Assembly: GCA_037074505.1 (NCBI GenBank)
Contig: CM073482.1
Span: forward strand, 9,558,001-9,622,000
Direction: 5' to 3'
DNA length: 64,000 bases
From: Albizia julibrissin
Lineage: Eukaryota; Streptophyta; Magnoliopsida; Fabales; Fabaceae
Of the stretch, positions 1 through 11,286 are shown piece by piece. Both the position numbers and the translations under genes were made by a program. Positions within the stretch are counted from its first letter, which is position 1, and each line of letters starts with the position of its first letter. The notes beneath the pieces were generated by a model that made no database searches, was not told the origin of the DNA, and saw only the letters and a list, made by a program, of their open reading frames with translations.

Positions 1-1290
1 TTCTCCAACAAATCCTCAAATTTGAATTTTTTTAAGAATTTAATATTGTCAATACCATATTTTTTTCTATATTTTCCCTATTATTTCCACACAAAAAATC
101 GCCAAATCCGAATTCTATTTTATCTCCATAAATCAAGGAGTTATCCTATAATTCAAAATTATAACACTATTTAACCTTTTTGGCCACATATCTTAATTAA
201 TATCATTTATGTTTTCCATATTTTTTTCTCAAATAAAGTAATCTGAAACTTGTTAGCAATTTAATTTTATGAATAGGATTTTTTTTCCTAACTTTTCCCT
301 ATTATAACACCGTAAACCTCCATAAAAAAGACAAGTTTTTTTTTATCAATATAATAATATATTTTTGAAAAATCAAATTAACAAGTTATATCTTGATTTT
401 TGAGTATTAAAATATAAAAATGCTCAAAAGATTTTTTTTTATATAAATAAACAAAATTTACCCTTCCCCAACAGTGCCATCCTCCACCGCCCCAAACTGA
501 GTTCCAGAATTCCAACATCTCTTCGACATCCTATATGCTCTCTATGAATATATCCGTTATCATCTTCCTTCCTGCTTCATTACGTACAAAATTCCCAAGC
601 TTGAAATCACAACAGCACAAGCATTCACAAAAATCACACAATGTTCGATTCTGAAGAGAGAGAGAGTACCGAGCATGACCATAGCTGAGGGAGATAACCA
701 TAAATGCGTGTGAAGGAAGAAAACGGATGAGGCACCATGAAGCTCATAAGCCACCTTGAAAAGCTAGCTGCTCCTTCTGGCTTATTTTCAGAAATTGCTT
801 TTGGGCTAAAAGCTCATTCGGAAAATCCCCAAACAGCATCCCATATTCTCATCGTGCTTTTCTCAGCTTGAACGTGCGTTTAGCCCTCCCTACCGCCTTT
901 TTAAACAGGCCCTAAATATTGACCATGTGGAATTTTCAATTTAAGTCTTTGCTAAAGCAAAAGGTGTTTTTGGGGCAAACATGTGAACACTTTTGAAATT
1001 AGTTCTTAAAGAGCAAAAAAAGTTTTATGTTTTTCATGTAGCTCTTATTTTGAATTCCAATTAAACCCATTAACAAAGTAAATTAACAAAGAAATCAATT
1101 CAATGATATATGCCAATAGTTAAATATAAACTTTAATGGAAAAATCTAAGGTTAAGGTTCAATTTTATCACTGCAGTTTTATGTAGGAGCTATCAGTATA
1201 CAGAAGTTTTTATTATATCAATATGCTGTTAAAATAAAAAATTGAAAAAAAAAATCAGAAGACCTTTGAGTTGAGGACTACATCCAAATT
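1..1290. other. Intergenic, AT-rich; no gene seen
   Basis: No convincing coding region on either strand. About 1066-1140 carries the first diverged copy of the AAATTAACAAAGAAATCAAT-type repeat that recurs through the first 15.7 kb. The stretch near 760-915 is less AT-rich and ends in a segment resembling a MITE edge, but I could not pair it with a second terminus. Confidence 0.5.
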
Positions 1291-1301
1291 TAAATTAACT
1301 A

Positions 1302-1527
1302 CTCCCTTTGGTATGGTCCTTATTATAAGGCACCAATTAACAATTCTCATAAACCAAAAAAATTAGTTAAAAACATTAAAGTTATCCTAAAATTGAAGTG
1401 ATTTTTAATATTACCCTTACTAATAACTACCATAAACTCAAATATCATATAAATTATTATTCTCCTACTATCTTTATTAAATATGGGCAGAAACTTGCAA
1501 GTGCCTTATAAAAATGGCTAAAAATAC
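1302..1527. mobile_element. Stowaway-like MITE, diverged
   Basis: The left end CTCCCTTTGGTATGGTCC follows a TA. The terminal part contains TTATAAGGCAC, and its inverse GTGCCTTATAA occurs near 1502-1512. The right terminus has decayed, so the end is approximate. Confidence 0.4.
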
Positions 1528-1887
1528 TTATTTGTTGTTGCCTTATAATAAGAAACAAATAAATAATTTACAAATTATAAATGATCTTCACCTCCACAAC
1601 CCCCCCCCCCCAAACTCTCAGTCTCAACGTTTCATCAAACACAAAAACTTAAATCCAAGTTGGGATCAGGAACAACGACAAACTAAAATCACAATTGAAA
1701 CTTGTAAACTTCATTCATGAAATTAAATGTGATACAACACTTATTTTTCTAATTAAACCCCGGGCAGCAGCAGCAGCAGCAAAAAGGACGACGACGACGA
1801 GGACAACGACAATGACGAGAACAACAACAAAAAACAAGGACAACAAAAACATTAAAAACATGAACCACAAATGAAACTGATTAAGCT

Positions 1888-2508
1888 CTAGAGCTTCAGA
1901 GTCAAATCTGGTTCTTCATACTCAACCACGTCATTCTTCACAAGATTATCTGGCAGGTTGATATAGGGTTGAATTACTCCACTGTCATTAGTTGCAGACT
2001 CTTCGCTTGGAGCAGGTTCTTGTGATCTCATCCTCTCATTAATCAACACCGCGTTATTCACTGGTGGCGGTGAGGGTGCTGGACAGTTCTGAGTCGGAGA
2101 AGGAGGGAGACAGGCAGCTCTGTTCCGACCATAAGTAGACATAACCGCAGGATCATTCTGTGACATCCTCCTCAAGAACCTCCTAATGGTTAAAGCTGTG
2201 ATAAACTGATGAGGGAGCCGACGACTAGCCTGCTGTGAGCCACCATGACCAGAAGAGAGTCCTCCTTGAGGAGTAACAGCGAAGATGCGATTATTATTCA
2301 GGCGATGTGAACCAGTCCCTCGGTGGAGGACAGGAACCATAATGCTGGGACGATGAGCCCCCATGATGAGAAGCCGGTAACACCGTTGTACGTTTGAAGC
2401 CTGTTGTCGGATAGTAGTAGTTCTTCTTCTGAGAATGCGCCTTTGTTGGACTTGGAGACGACGATTTGACATCTGAATAATCTCCCAACTGTTGTTGTTG
2501 GAGGACAC
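1888..2508 (-). CDS. Unrecognised tandem gene, copy 1 (DLTLKL tail; start ATG lost)
   Basis: A 206-codon frame if read from the position homologous to the start of copies 2 and 3. I do not recognise the family. In order it shows SSNNNSWEIIQMSNRR, an Arg/Gln-rich stretch with RRRTTT, the block GAHRPSIMVPVL, a Gly/Ser/Gln stretch, RRFLRRMSQNDP, a Pro-rich linker, NERMRSQEP, and an acidic tail ending EEPDLTLKL. The last five residues fit LxLxL, the EAR-type repression motif (SPL/NZZ ends in DLSLKL), so a transcriptional co-repressor contact is possible; that is inference. In copies 2 and 3 the start is ATG, but here it is GTG (2508-2506). The first in-frame ATG is at 2472, giving 194 residues. 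A TATAAAA box lies at 2593-2599, about 85 bp upstream. This is the only copy where the DLTLKL tail stays in the main frame. Confidence 0.5.
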   Translation of the reverse strand: MSSNNNSWEIIQMSNRRLQVQQRRILRRRTTTIRQQASNVQRCYRLLIMGAHRPSIMVPVLHRGTGSHRLNNNRIFAVTPQGGLSSGHGGSQQASRRLPHQFITALTIRRFLRRMSQNDPAVMSTYGRNRAACLPPSPTQNCPAPSPPPVNNAVLINERMRSQEPAPSEESATNDSGVIQPYINLPDNLVKNDVVEYEEPDLTLKL

Positions 2509-2592
2509 TGTTGTAGCTGATAAGATTGCTGGGAGGTTTTACTGTGAAGAGGAAGCTACTTGGTGGTGTCATTGGGAGATGTATGGTTCTCA

Positions 2593-2599
2593 TTTTATA
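2593..2599 (-). promoter_or_regulatory. TATA box of tandem gene copy 1
   Basis: TATAAAA on the minus strand, about 85 bp upstream of the start position and conserved at the same distance in copies 2 and 3. The conservation supports it as the core promoter and argues that translation begins at MSSNN rather than at the ATG beside the TATA box. Confidence 0.55.
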
Positions 2600-3504
2600 G
2601 CCCGGCATGGGGAGCATATTAAGAATTCTTGCTCACATAATTGTTATACATTTAACATTTGGGTAAATTTATTTGTGTTTTTATAATTATGAAATTTTTT
2701 CTTTATTTTATATTATATATACACTGAATACATTTTTCTATGTTCATTTATTTGTTCGCACTTACATGAACGCTTTTACGTAATCAACAAATTTAGTTAG
2801 ATTTGGATGATTATTTCTTAAAGAATAAGCATGATTCTGTTCACCTGGCGTGGATTTTAAATTCAGACATTAAGTTTATCAACAAAGTAAATTAACAAAA
2901 AAAAATCAATTCAGAGATATATGCTAATGGCCACGTAAGCTTTAGTAGAGTAATCCATGTAATTTTATCATTATCGTTAACAAACCCAACAATCCTAATA
3001 GAGGAATCTTTTATTTGAGCCTTTTGAATGCAAAAGGGGTTTTTGGACAAGCGCGGGAATACTTTTGACAATAGCGTAATCAATTGACAAATTTAGTTTC
3101 ATTTAGATAATTAGTTCTTGAAGAGCAGGCAAAGTTTTATATTGTTCATTTGGTTTGTATTTTGAATTCCGATTAAATCAATGAACAAAGTAAATTAAAA
3201 ACGAAATCAATTCAAGGATTTATGTCAATTGCCAAATATAAGCTTCAATGGAAAAATTAGCCCCTAAAGTTTTTGTATAGAAGTTATGAGCATTGCTACC
3301 AAAAGTACTTTTAACGTCACTAATTAATATCCGTTTTTAAAAAACAGAAGTTAAAAGAAGGCGGTGACATTTTTAAAATTTTGACTTGTCTTTTAACAAC
3401 TGTTTTTCAAAAACAGTTGTTGAAAGACACTTTCCATGACTTTTTTTAAAAATAGTCGTTAAAAATGTATACTAATATTCCCAACCCATATTTGTTATAA
3501 AAAA

Positions 3505-3720
3505 TCGTATCTCCTCTCCTAGTCGCACCTCTCCCTTTCAGATCCACCTCTAAGCCCTAGTCCAACCTCCAATCACATCATCTAGCCCCCTCTCCGACCC
3601 CAGACATGACGTCCAGCCTATTCTCCGACCCCAATCGTGACCTTCACCCTCCTCTCTGCCAGCGTTATTGGACCCCTCTTCTCCTTGACCTCACTCCGAC
3701 AATCAGGAACATGCTTAGTC
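3505..3720. other. CT-rich segment inside CACTA element, possible captured gene leader
   Basis: A pyrimidine- and C-rich stretch unlike its AT-rich surroundings, with CCTCTCC/CCGACCCC-type runs. It resembles the 5' leader or early coding part of a plant gene, as in Pack-CACTA elements, but no long open frame supports a specific parent. Confidence 0.25.
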
Positions 3721-4585
3721 CATGCTTAAGAGTATGATGTGCATAGATCTTCAGCACTTCTAGTCTTTGAGTAAAGTAACAACATTTGCTTGGGTGTTAT
3801 TGAGGTTGTAATGACAGCCTAGAAAATTAAATATTTCTCTGAGTTTGAGAGTGTTTGCAAAGCACTTAATAAGGTTTTTCTCCTTGCCTTTTTATATTTA
3901 ATTTTGTTTGGTTATCATTTTTGGAATGGATAAACACATGAATATCCAGAATAAACTTAAACCTAAGAATATTAGACTTGAGAAAACTGAAACTTACGGC
4001 TAGTTTCAATGAGTTGTACGGATTTTGCTTCCTGAGGCATAAAATGCATCCTACCTTATTGCTTTAAAATTTTATTTCTATTACACACAACTTCCATTTC
4101 TAGTTAGGTTAGATGGCTTATAATATCTAGGTTTCTGTTAGCTTATTGTGAAATGGATAGTTATGAATGTTGAAAGTTGAATGTCAATTATATTTGGGGT
4201 TTACTGCCTGAAACGATAAGTCTAAAATTTTGTTTGAATGTTGCTTGTTGGAAAGGATTTTTTCCCCCCCAATATGTTGGAAAGGATTTAAAGTTAAGAT
4301 TTGTATTGTATGTGAGTGTCAACTAGTGCAGATTTCTAATACTTAAAAGAAATATAGAACTATAATTATAGTTGATAGTTATTCATTATAGAACTTCGAG
4401 TGACAATGTTTGCCATGAGTGACCTTCGTATTTGAAGATGTAATCCGAATGTTTAATTTTTTGTTTCACACTTGAAATATATGTTAGTTGATATTTAAGC
4501 ATAGTATCAAGTGAAAACATAATGGATAAATAATATTTAACCATATTCGGATTGTTCTCTGTAACTTGTTATGCTTTAGTGACTG

Positions 4586-5335
4586 ATGAACTTGAGTTAT
4601 TACTGTAAACTCAAGTGCAAACTCGAGTTCTCATTGCTTACTCAAGTTCCCACTAATTATGCATGTCTGAGTAGTATTAAACTTCAAGTGGTTTCTGGAG
4701 ATTGTGTGAATAATTTTTCTTCAAACTCGAGTTCTTTGTCTATTTTTCAAAGTCCCGACTCGAGTTCTTCATATAAACTCGAGTTTCAGTGTTGTCAGCT
4801 TCTCTTCAGTTTTTCTCTACTAAGAACTCGCGAGAGTTCATTTTGCAAACTTGAGTTTTCTCCTGACTAAAACTTGAGTTCTTTTAGTACTTCAAGTTTT
4901 TGACTAAGTTTCTGATTAAAACTTGCGGGAGTTCAACTTACCAACTCGAGTTTCTTTTTTACAAGAACTCGAGTTTTTCTTCCAAACTCGAGTTTTTCAA
5001 GTAGTTTAAGTTTCTGATTAATATAAAACTTGCAGAAGTTAAAATGCCAACTCAAGTTCCTTTCATACTAGAACTCGAGTTTTGATCTCAAACTCGAGTT
5101 CTACAAGTATTGATTATAAACAAGTCTCTAGATAAAACTCACAAGAGTGCAAATACCAAATCGAGTTCATCTTGGGTCACAACTTGAGTTATATTCCAAA
5201 ACTCGAGTTCTTTTCACACCAAAACTCTAGTTGATCTCCAGAAAGTTTCATTTTATGACTAAGTTGCTGTATAAAACTTGTGAAAGTTGATTTCCCAACT
5301 CGAGTTCACTTCTCATACAAAACTCGAGTGCATAG
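4586..5335. repeat. Degenerate tandem array with 12 CTCGAG palindromes
   Basis: About five degenerate repeats of roughly 95-140 bp, each opening with a variant of AAAACTTGCGGGAGTTC (near 4823, 4918, 5026, 5135 and 5273). Many carry AACTCGAGTT, a perfect 10-bp palindrome. I count 12 intact CTCGAG hexamers between 4622 and 5331, plus decayed forms such as CTCAAG, CTTGAG and CTCGCGAG. The array lies in the 3' half of the CACTA element, where transposase-binding repeats usually sit. Confidence 0.75.
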
Positions 5336-6369
5336 GCTTGAAGACCAGGGATGATTGAACTTCGAAGATTCAAAAATGAATTGGTGATTTTTTAAGAAAA
5401 TAAATAATATATTTTTTAAAAAAAAAAGGGTTACAAAGATTGTTTTTGCAAAATAGTCGTTGAATGTTGTGACATACAACGATTGATTTTGCAAAAGCAG
5501 TTGTTGTAACTTGTAAGTCTCTTACAACGACAATTTTGAAACGGGGTCATCTATTTTAAAACTTTTAACGACACTCACATACACGTCCTTATGAAAACAG
5601 TCTTCTAAAGGATATAAAAACAAACGTTAAAAATACCTTCTACAATAATGGAGTATACAGAAGTTATTGTTATATCAATATCGCCCACAAGTGTTAGGAA
5701 AAAAAAAGGGAAAATTGTCTTAAATATTAAAAAATTAACATTGACCCTTAACATTTTTATCGACAAAAAGTAACATTGCTCTTTTTGTAAAACTTCCAAA
5801 ACAATATTGATGGAATAAAATCTTTTGGATATCCATAGCTTATGCACGAAAACTTCTTATTCAAAATTGAACCTTAACCAAAAAATCTATATAACTCAAT
5901 AATTATCACTACTATTAAACATTCGTCTTAGTTAAAAACGTTATGAGTTTTAATATGAAATCTCACGCTTTAGACCATGTAAATGCAAAAGATGCTTTTG
6001 AAAAAATTATTCTCACTTCAACCTGATAATACTTAATTTTGATTAAATAGTAGTATTAGATATATGATCAGTAATGTAATGAAGAAAGGAAATTAAGCCA
6101 AAAATTCAAGCCAGCCTTTAATGCATTATTTCAATTATCAACTTCATACAAGCGTCACCTCATCCCATGGCATATATGCAGTGAATGCTAAGACCTCGAA
6201 TTACAGATTCAGAGTAAGTTTATCAACGAAGTCAATTAACAAATAAATCAATTTGAAAATATATGCCAATAGCCAGGTAAGCTTCAATATAATAGAGTAA
6301 TCCATAGAATTTTATCATTATCATCAACAAATAACATTAATCCTAATTGAGAACCATGCTCATTTGGAG

Positions 6370-6495
6370 TAACGATTGGGGTCTTCAAAATAAACTTTTC
6401 AATTGTAATTTACGGTATACGAAATAAGTATGTGAGAGGAGTGTTATCTCGATTTACGTGTATAAGCACTTATAACTCATCCAAACAAGCTTATA
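6370..6495. mobile_element. Diverged Tourist-like MITE
   Basis: Shares the internal block TACGNNATAAGTATGTGAG-like sequence with the elements at 9681-9809, 9965-10091 and 54297-54460. Both termini are degraded, so the limits are approximate. Confidence 0.35.
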
Positions 6496-6996
6496 AGTTG
6501 TGATCATATGGAATTTTTTATTTAAGTCTTTTTTAAAGCAAAAGGCGTACTTGGACAAGCGCGAGAACACTCCTGACATTAACACACTCAATAAATAAAT
6601 TTAGCTAGTTATAGATAGTAGGTTCTTGAAGGGAAAGAAAAATTTTGTATTTTTCATGTATGTAGCTCTTATATTTCGAATTCTGATTCAATCCATGAAC
6701 AAAGTAAATTAACAAAGAAATTAATTCAAGGAGATATGTCAATAGCTAAATATAAGTTTCAATGGAAAAATCTAAGGTTGAGCTTCAATTTTGCCTCTCA
6801 TGTTTTAGTGTAGGAGCTGTGAGTATACAGAAGTTTTTATTATATCAAGATCATCTTGAAAGTATTAAAGTAAAATCAAAATGGTTCTAATTATTGAAAA
6901 ACTAAGGTTGACCCTTACATTTTTAAAGCAAGCAATGATAGAAACTCCCAGACTTGAAATAATGATGCTAACAGCCTGACCCCTCATCATGTTTTT

Positions 6997-7258
6997 ATGT
7001 TTTTTAATATCCATCCCTAATTAGCTGCTTTGCGTGCCGAGATGGTACCCTTAAGCATCCTAACTGCTTAGACCCTTTAAGCCCGCTATGGGGCTAATCT
7101 CAAGTCGGGGAGACCGGGTGTGAGCTGGGTCCAGGGTTAATTTTCCCCATCCCCAGGGTTTGACCCCCTCCCAACAAGAGAGTCTCCCAGGACTCGAACA
7201 CACGTTCTCTTCCGAGGGATACGGAACCTCCTACCACTTGGTACCAGCTGTTGTTGGT
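6997..7258 (-). mobile_element. tRNA-derived SINE with 16-bp target duplication
   Basis: Read on the minus strand, the head contains TGGTACCAAGTGG, like a tRNA A box, and GTTCGAGTCC, a B box, about 45 bp apart. These are the internal pol III promoter elements of a tRNA-related SINE. The tail is A-rich (ATTAAAAAACAT). The element is bounded by a perfect direct repeat CCCTCATCATGTTTTT (6981-6996 and 7259-7274). The equivalent place in unit 3 (near 14310) lacks it, so it inserted after the units separated. Confidence 0.8.
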
Positions 7259-8041
7259 CCCTCATCATGTTTTTGTTAAGAAAAAATATGCAAACTTGCA
7301 TAGAAATTTTTTTTATTGTTTTAGGGGAAACTATAATTTTACAACAACTTGTATAAAACTATTTTTTATTTTGGTAACACAAATATTTTTATGTTATTAT
7401 ATAAATTAATAAATTATATCAAAAAATTTCAAGTATGTTTTTTTTTTAAAAAAAAGACCCTATCAACTTTGCAAATTAATCTATAACCAAACATGCATGA
7501 TGGCTACGTTGTTCTTTTTTTAAATAGCGGCTGAATTTTTTAATTTCAATATAATTAAGCGTTTCAGATTTTTATTTTTTTATTTTTACAATTTTTTTAA
7601 TGTTAAAGTCTTATTAAAATACGTGAAGAAATTTTTTTAAATAATAAAAATAATAATATTGTTAATGGTTTACAAATAATAAAGGGGGCTTTTTAATCTA
7701 TTTTATATTGATGTCAATATATAATTGGGAGTTGATATAATATCTCGTTATATATCCTTTTCAACGTTTCGTCAAACGCAAAAGCTTAAAACCCAAGTTG
7801 GGATCAAGAACAATGATAAACTAAAATCACAACTGAAACTTCTAAACTTCATTCATGAAATTAAATGTGATACAACACTTATTTTTCTAAATCCTCGGCG
7901 ATAATATCAAATCATCTGCCCCAAACACCACCACCACAACAACAAACAAGTACAATAACAATAATGGCATGAACCACAAATGAAACTGATGGAGCTCTCT
8001 AGAGCTTCAGAGTCAAATCTGGTTCTTCTAGAGCCACCTCC

Positions 8042-8680
8042 TCATTCTCCATGGGATTTTCCAGCTGGTTGATATAGGGTTAAGTTACCCCCACTTTCAT
8101 CAGTTGCAAACTCTTCACTTGGAACAGGTTCTTGTGATCTCACCCTCTCATTAACCACTACTGTGTTATCCGCTGCTGCTGGTGGTGGACTAGGTTCTTG
8201 TGATCTCATCCTCTCATTAATCACCACTGTGCTATTCAATGGCGGCGGCGGCGCTGGACGGTTCTGAGCCGGAGGAGTTGGCGGGAGACAGAAAGCTCTG
8301 AGCCGACCATAAGCAGATATGGTCGCAGAATTATTCTGTGACATCCTTCTTAAGGATCTCCTAATGGCTAAAGCTGTGACAAAGTGAGGAGGGTACCGAC
8401 TAGCCTGCAGTGAGCCACCATGACCAGAAAAGAGTCCTCCTTGAAGGGTAACAATGAAGAAGCGATTATTATTCAGGTGAAGTGAATCGGTCCCTCGGCG
8501 TAAGACAGGAACCATAATGCTGGGACGATGAGCTCCGATGAGAGGCCGGTGATATCGTTGTAGGTTTAAAGCCTGTTGTGGGGTGGTAGTAGTTCTTCTT
8601 CTGAGAATGCTCCTCTGTTGGGCTTGGGGACGACGATTTGACATCTGAATAATTTCCCAACTGATGATGTTGGAGGACAT
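8042..8680 (-). CDS. Unrecognised tandem gene, copy 2 (tail out of frame)
   Basis: An ATG-initiated 212-residue frame, homologous to copies 1 and 3 from MSSNIISWEIIQMSNRR through GAHRPSIMVPVLRRGT, RRSLRRMSQNNS and the Pro-rich linker. The NERMRSQEP segment is duplicated here (NERMRSQEP, then NERVRSQEP), making this copy slightly longer. Around 8085-8095 it has one base more than copy 1 in a G run. The frame therefore ends GNLTLYQPAGKSHGE, and the still-conserved EEPDLTLKL codons downstream (about 8003-8030) are not reached. Either this copy lost the tail by frameshift or copy 1 gained it; copies 2 and 3 share the extra base, so direction is unclear. TATAAAA lies at 8765-8771. Function unknown. 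Confidence 0.5.
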   Translation of the reverse strand: MSSNIISWEIIQMSNRRPQAQQRSILRRRTTTTPQQALNLQRYHRPLIGAHRPSIMVPVLRRGTDSLHLNNNRFFIVTLQGGLFSGHGGSLQASRYPPHFVTALAIRRSLRRMSQNNSATISAYGRLRAFCLPPTPPAQNRPAPPPPLNSTVVINERMRSQEPSPPPAAADNTVVVNERVRSQEPVPSEEFATDESGGNLTLYQPAGKSHGE

Positions 8681-8764
8681 TGTTGTAGCTGAAAAGATTG
8701 CTTGGAGGTTTCAGGGTGAAGAGGAAGGGACTAGGTGGTATTGTTAGGAGATGTATGGTTCTCA

Positions 8765-8771
8765 TTTTATA
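8765..8771 (-). promoter_or_regulatory. TATA box of tandem gene copy 2
   Basis: TATAAAA on the minus strand about 85 bp upstream of the ATG at 8680, in the same place as in copies 1 and 3. Confidence 0.55.
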
Positions 8772-9680
8772 AGGCATCATGGGGAGCATATTAAGAATTC
8801 TTGCTCACAAAATTGTTAATCAATTTAACATTTGGGTAAATTTATTTTTGTTTTTATAATTATGTAATTTTTTTCTTTATTTTATTTTATATATACACTG
8901 AATTTATTTTTGTATGTTAATTTATTTGTTCGCAGTTACGTGAATGCTTTTACATAATCAGCAAATTTGGTTAGATTTGGAGGATTATTTTTCAAAGAGT
9001 AAATGTGGTTCTATTCACCTCGGGTGGATCACGGATTCAACTGTCAAGTCCATCAACAAAGTAAATTAACAAATAAATCATATTTGAAGATATATGCCAA
9101 TGGCCACATAAGCTTTAACGGAGTGATCCATGAAATTTTATCATTATCATCAACAAACAACAACAACCCTAATAGGGTAAGGCGTGGCTATATGGAATCT
9201 TCGATTTGAGTCGTTGTGAATACAAAAGGCGTTTTTGGACAAGTGTGTGAATACTTTTGACATTAGCATAATCAATTTGCAAATTTAGTTTCATTCAAAT
9301 AATTATTTTTTGAAAAGTAGGCAAAGTTTTATATTGCTCATTTAGTTTTTTATTTTGAATTCCGATTAAATCAATGAACAACATAAACTAACAAAGAAAT
9401 CAATCAACCATTTATGCCAATTGCCAAATATGAGCTTCAATGGCAAAATTCGCCCCTAAAGTTTTTGTGTGGAAGCAGTGAGTACATGAAAGTTATTGTT
9501 AGATCAATTTAGCCCGCAAGTGTTAAAAAAGAAAGCAAAATCTTCTTAACCATTAAAAAACTAACATTGACCCATTAAAAAAGCGTTGTGAATTTTAATA
9601 TGAAATATCACACTTTAAATCATGAAAATGCAAAAGATGCTTTTGAAAAAATTATTCTCACTTTAACCTGACAATACTTG

Positions 9681-9809
9681 GTACTTGTTTGGGTTAGTGA
9701 GAGAAGCTAATTTTACAATATGATTTATGATATACGAGGTAAGTATATAAGAAAAATTTTATTTTGATTTGCATGAACATGCTTCTTGAACGATAACTTA
9801 AATAGGCCC
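9681..9809. mobile_element. Tourist-like MITE in unit 2
   Basis: About 129 bp from GTACTTGTTTGGGTTAG to TAAATAGGCCC, flanked by TTG/TTA. The uninterrupted form AATACTTAATTTTGATTAAA is present in unit 1 (near 6030), so this is a later insertion. Confidence 0.6.
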
Positions 9810-9964
9810 TTAATTTTGATTAAATAGTGATAGATATATTATCATTAATGTAAATTTATATCATGTTGATTGGGAATTAAAAGTTTCGCATTATATATGA
9901 TTTTTATTCGTTATAATTTTTTTGGTTAAATTTTTCATGTATCAAAACATGTAGTTTAGATTAA

Positions 9965-10091
9965 GTGTCTGTTTGGATTACTGGCAGAAGCTACTTTTTC
10001 AACGTAATCTCTAGTACGAGGTAAATATGTAAGAATAGTTTTATCTTGAATTATATGAACATACTTTTTAAACGCCAATTCATACCAGCCC
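9965..10091. mobile_element. Tourist-like MITE, TAA target duplication
   Basis: 127 bp from GTGTCTGTTTGGATTAC to CATACCAGCCC, bounded by TAA on both sides, as PIF/Harbinger elements leave. Same family as 9681-9809. Confidence 0.6.
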
Positions 10092-10270
10092 TAAAAAGCA
10101 TATATGCTTTCCTTAGACCTAAAACTCTAAAATTTAAGAGGCAAATTAAATTAGACCTCAAACATCTATTATTTAGGAAAAGTGGCATGCATGATGGCTA
10201 TGTTATTTTTTTTTAATAGCAGCTGAATTATTTAAATTTAATATAAGTGTTTCATATTTTATTATTTTTT

Positions 10271-10826
10271 AGGTTAAAGTATACTTTTAGTTTTTCAAGT
10301 TTGCAACATGAGATATATTTGTGCTCCCTTAACTTTATAAAGTATATTTGTGGTTCTATATATAATTCTAACACCGTTAATATTTCTAATGGAAAACGCT
10401 GACGCAATAAATTCAAGTGGTATCTATGTAAACTTAAATGATGACTATGTAAATAAATACTATTAATCTTAAATTTAAAATATATGTAAACTGAAAATAT
10501 CTAAACCTAATGGAGTAGTCTATGTCAAAATCTCAATTATATTAAACAATTTTAGTTTAATAATCTAAATAGCAACACTTCAACTTAATTTGCAGCGATT
10601 CATCAATTTATTTTAGTTTAATAATTTAAATATATTATATTAAAAAATTAAAATTTAAATATTCTTTGTTAGCTGTACAATCATCACTTGATTTTGTTGC
10701 GTCAACATTTTCAGTTAGTAATATTAACCGTGTTAGAAATATAAGACCAAAAATATACTTTATAAAGTTAAAAGACAAAAAATATACCTCATATAAAATA
10801 TAAAGAGCTAAAGTATACTTTAGCCT
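10271..10826. mobile_element. MULE-like MITE with ~145-bp inverted repeats
   Basis: The left end AGGTTAAAGTATACTTTTAG and the right end (other strand) AGGCTAAAGTATACTTTAGC start inverted repeats traceable over about 145 bp, including TTAACTTTATAAAGTATATTT on both arms. Flanked by ATTTTTT. It interrupts sequence that is continuous at 7500-7600 in the neighbouring unit. No coding capacity. Confidence 0.65.
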
Positions 10827-10896
10827 ATTTTTTATTTTGAAAATTTTTAAATATTTAAGTTTTTTTTAAACATGTGAAGAAATATTTAATAAAATA

Positions 10897-11286
10897 CTCC
10901 CTCCGGTCCTATTTATAAGCAGCTCTCTCTCTCATGGGGTTGATCCCTTTTATAAGCAACTTTCACTTTGTGTCTGAAAATGTAAGCTCATTTTTCCTAT
11001 TTTACCCTTATTAAATACATATTATTTATAATTAATTATCACATACACCAAGAGTTATATTAGAAAGAGAGAGAAAGAACTTACTAGATGAATAAAGTCA
11101 ACAAAACATTAAGAAAATGTATTTTACCATCTCTCATATTTTTTATACATTATCTCTCTGTTTTCATGAATAATGGCATATATGAAAAAAAAAAACATGG
11201 CATTTTTGACACACTTATTACTTTTAACTACCAGTTCGTTTTGCGCAATCAAGAAGAAAATTACTTATAAATAGGACCGGAGGAAG
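10897..11286. mobile_element. Stowaway MITE, TA target duplication
   Basis: Termini CTCCCTCCGGTCCTATTTAT and, inverted, CTTCCTCCGGTCCTATTTAT, flanked by TA. The related place at about 7620 in the adjacent unit lacks it. Confidence 0.8.

Larger units (their letters stand above)
3291..5650. mobile_element. Non-autonomous CACTA-type transposon in tandem unit 1
   Basis: Comparison with the matching parts of units 2 (near 9480) and 3 (near 13140) shows this 2,360-bp block is an insertion. It is flanked by the 3-bp duplication GAG (3288-3290 and 5651-5653), as expected for CACTA/En-Spm. The termini CATTGCTACCAAAAG and, on the other strand, CATTATTGTAGAAGG are imperfect inverted repeats leading into TTTTTAACG. 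They look like decayed CACTA ends. Subterminal sequence holds inverted pairs such as AACAACTGTTTTT and CAGTTGTTG. No transposase frame remains. The 3' half carries a CTCGAG palindrome cluster and the 5' part a CT-rich, possibly captured segment. Confidence 0.7.

Noticed and set aside
560..754. Hydrophobic 64-codon minus-strand frame
   Set aside because: No homologue recognised, no promoter or conserved neighbour; likely chance.
7008..7250. Possible tRNA gene near 7.1-7.2 kb
   Set aside because: A and B boxes are present but there is no cloverleaf; the A-rich tail and 16-bp target duplication identify a SINE.
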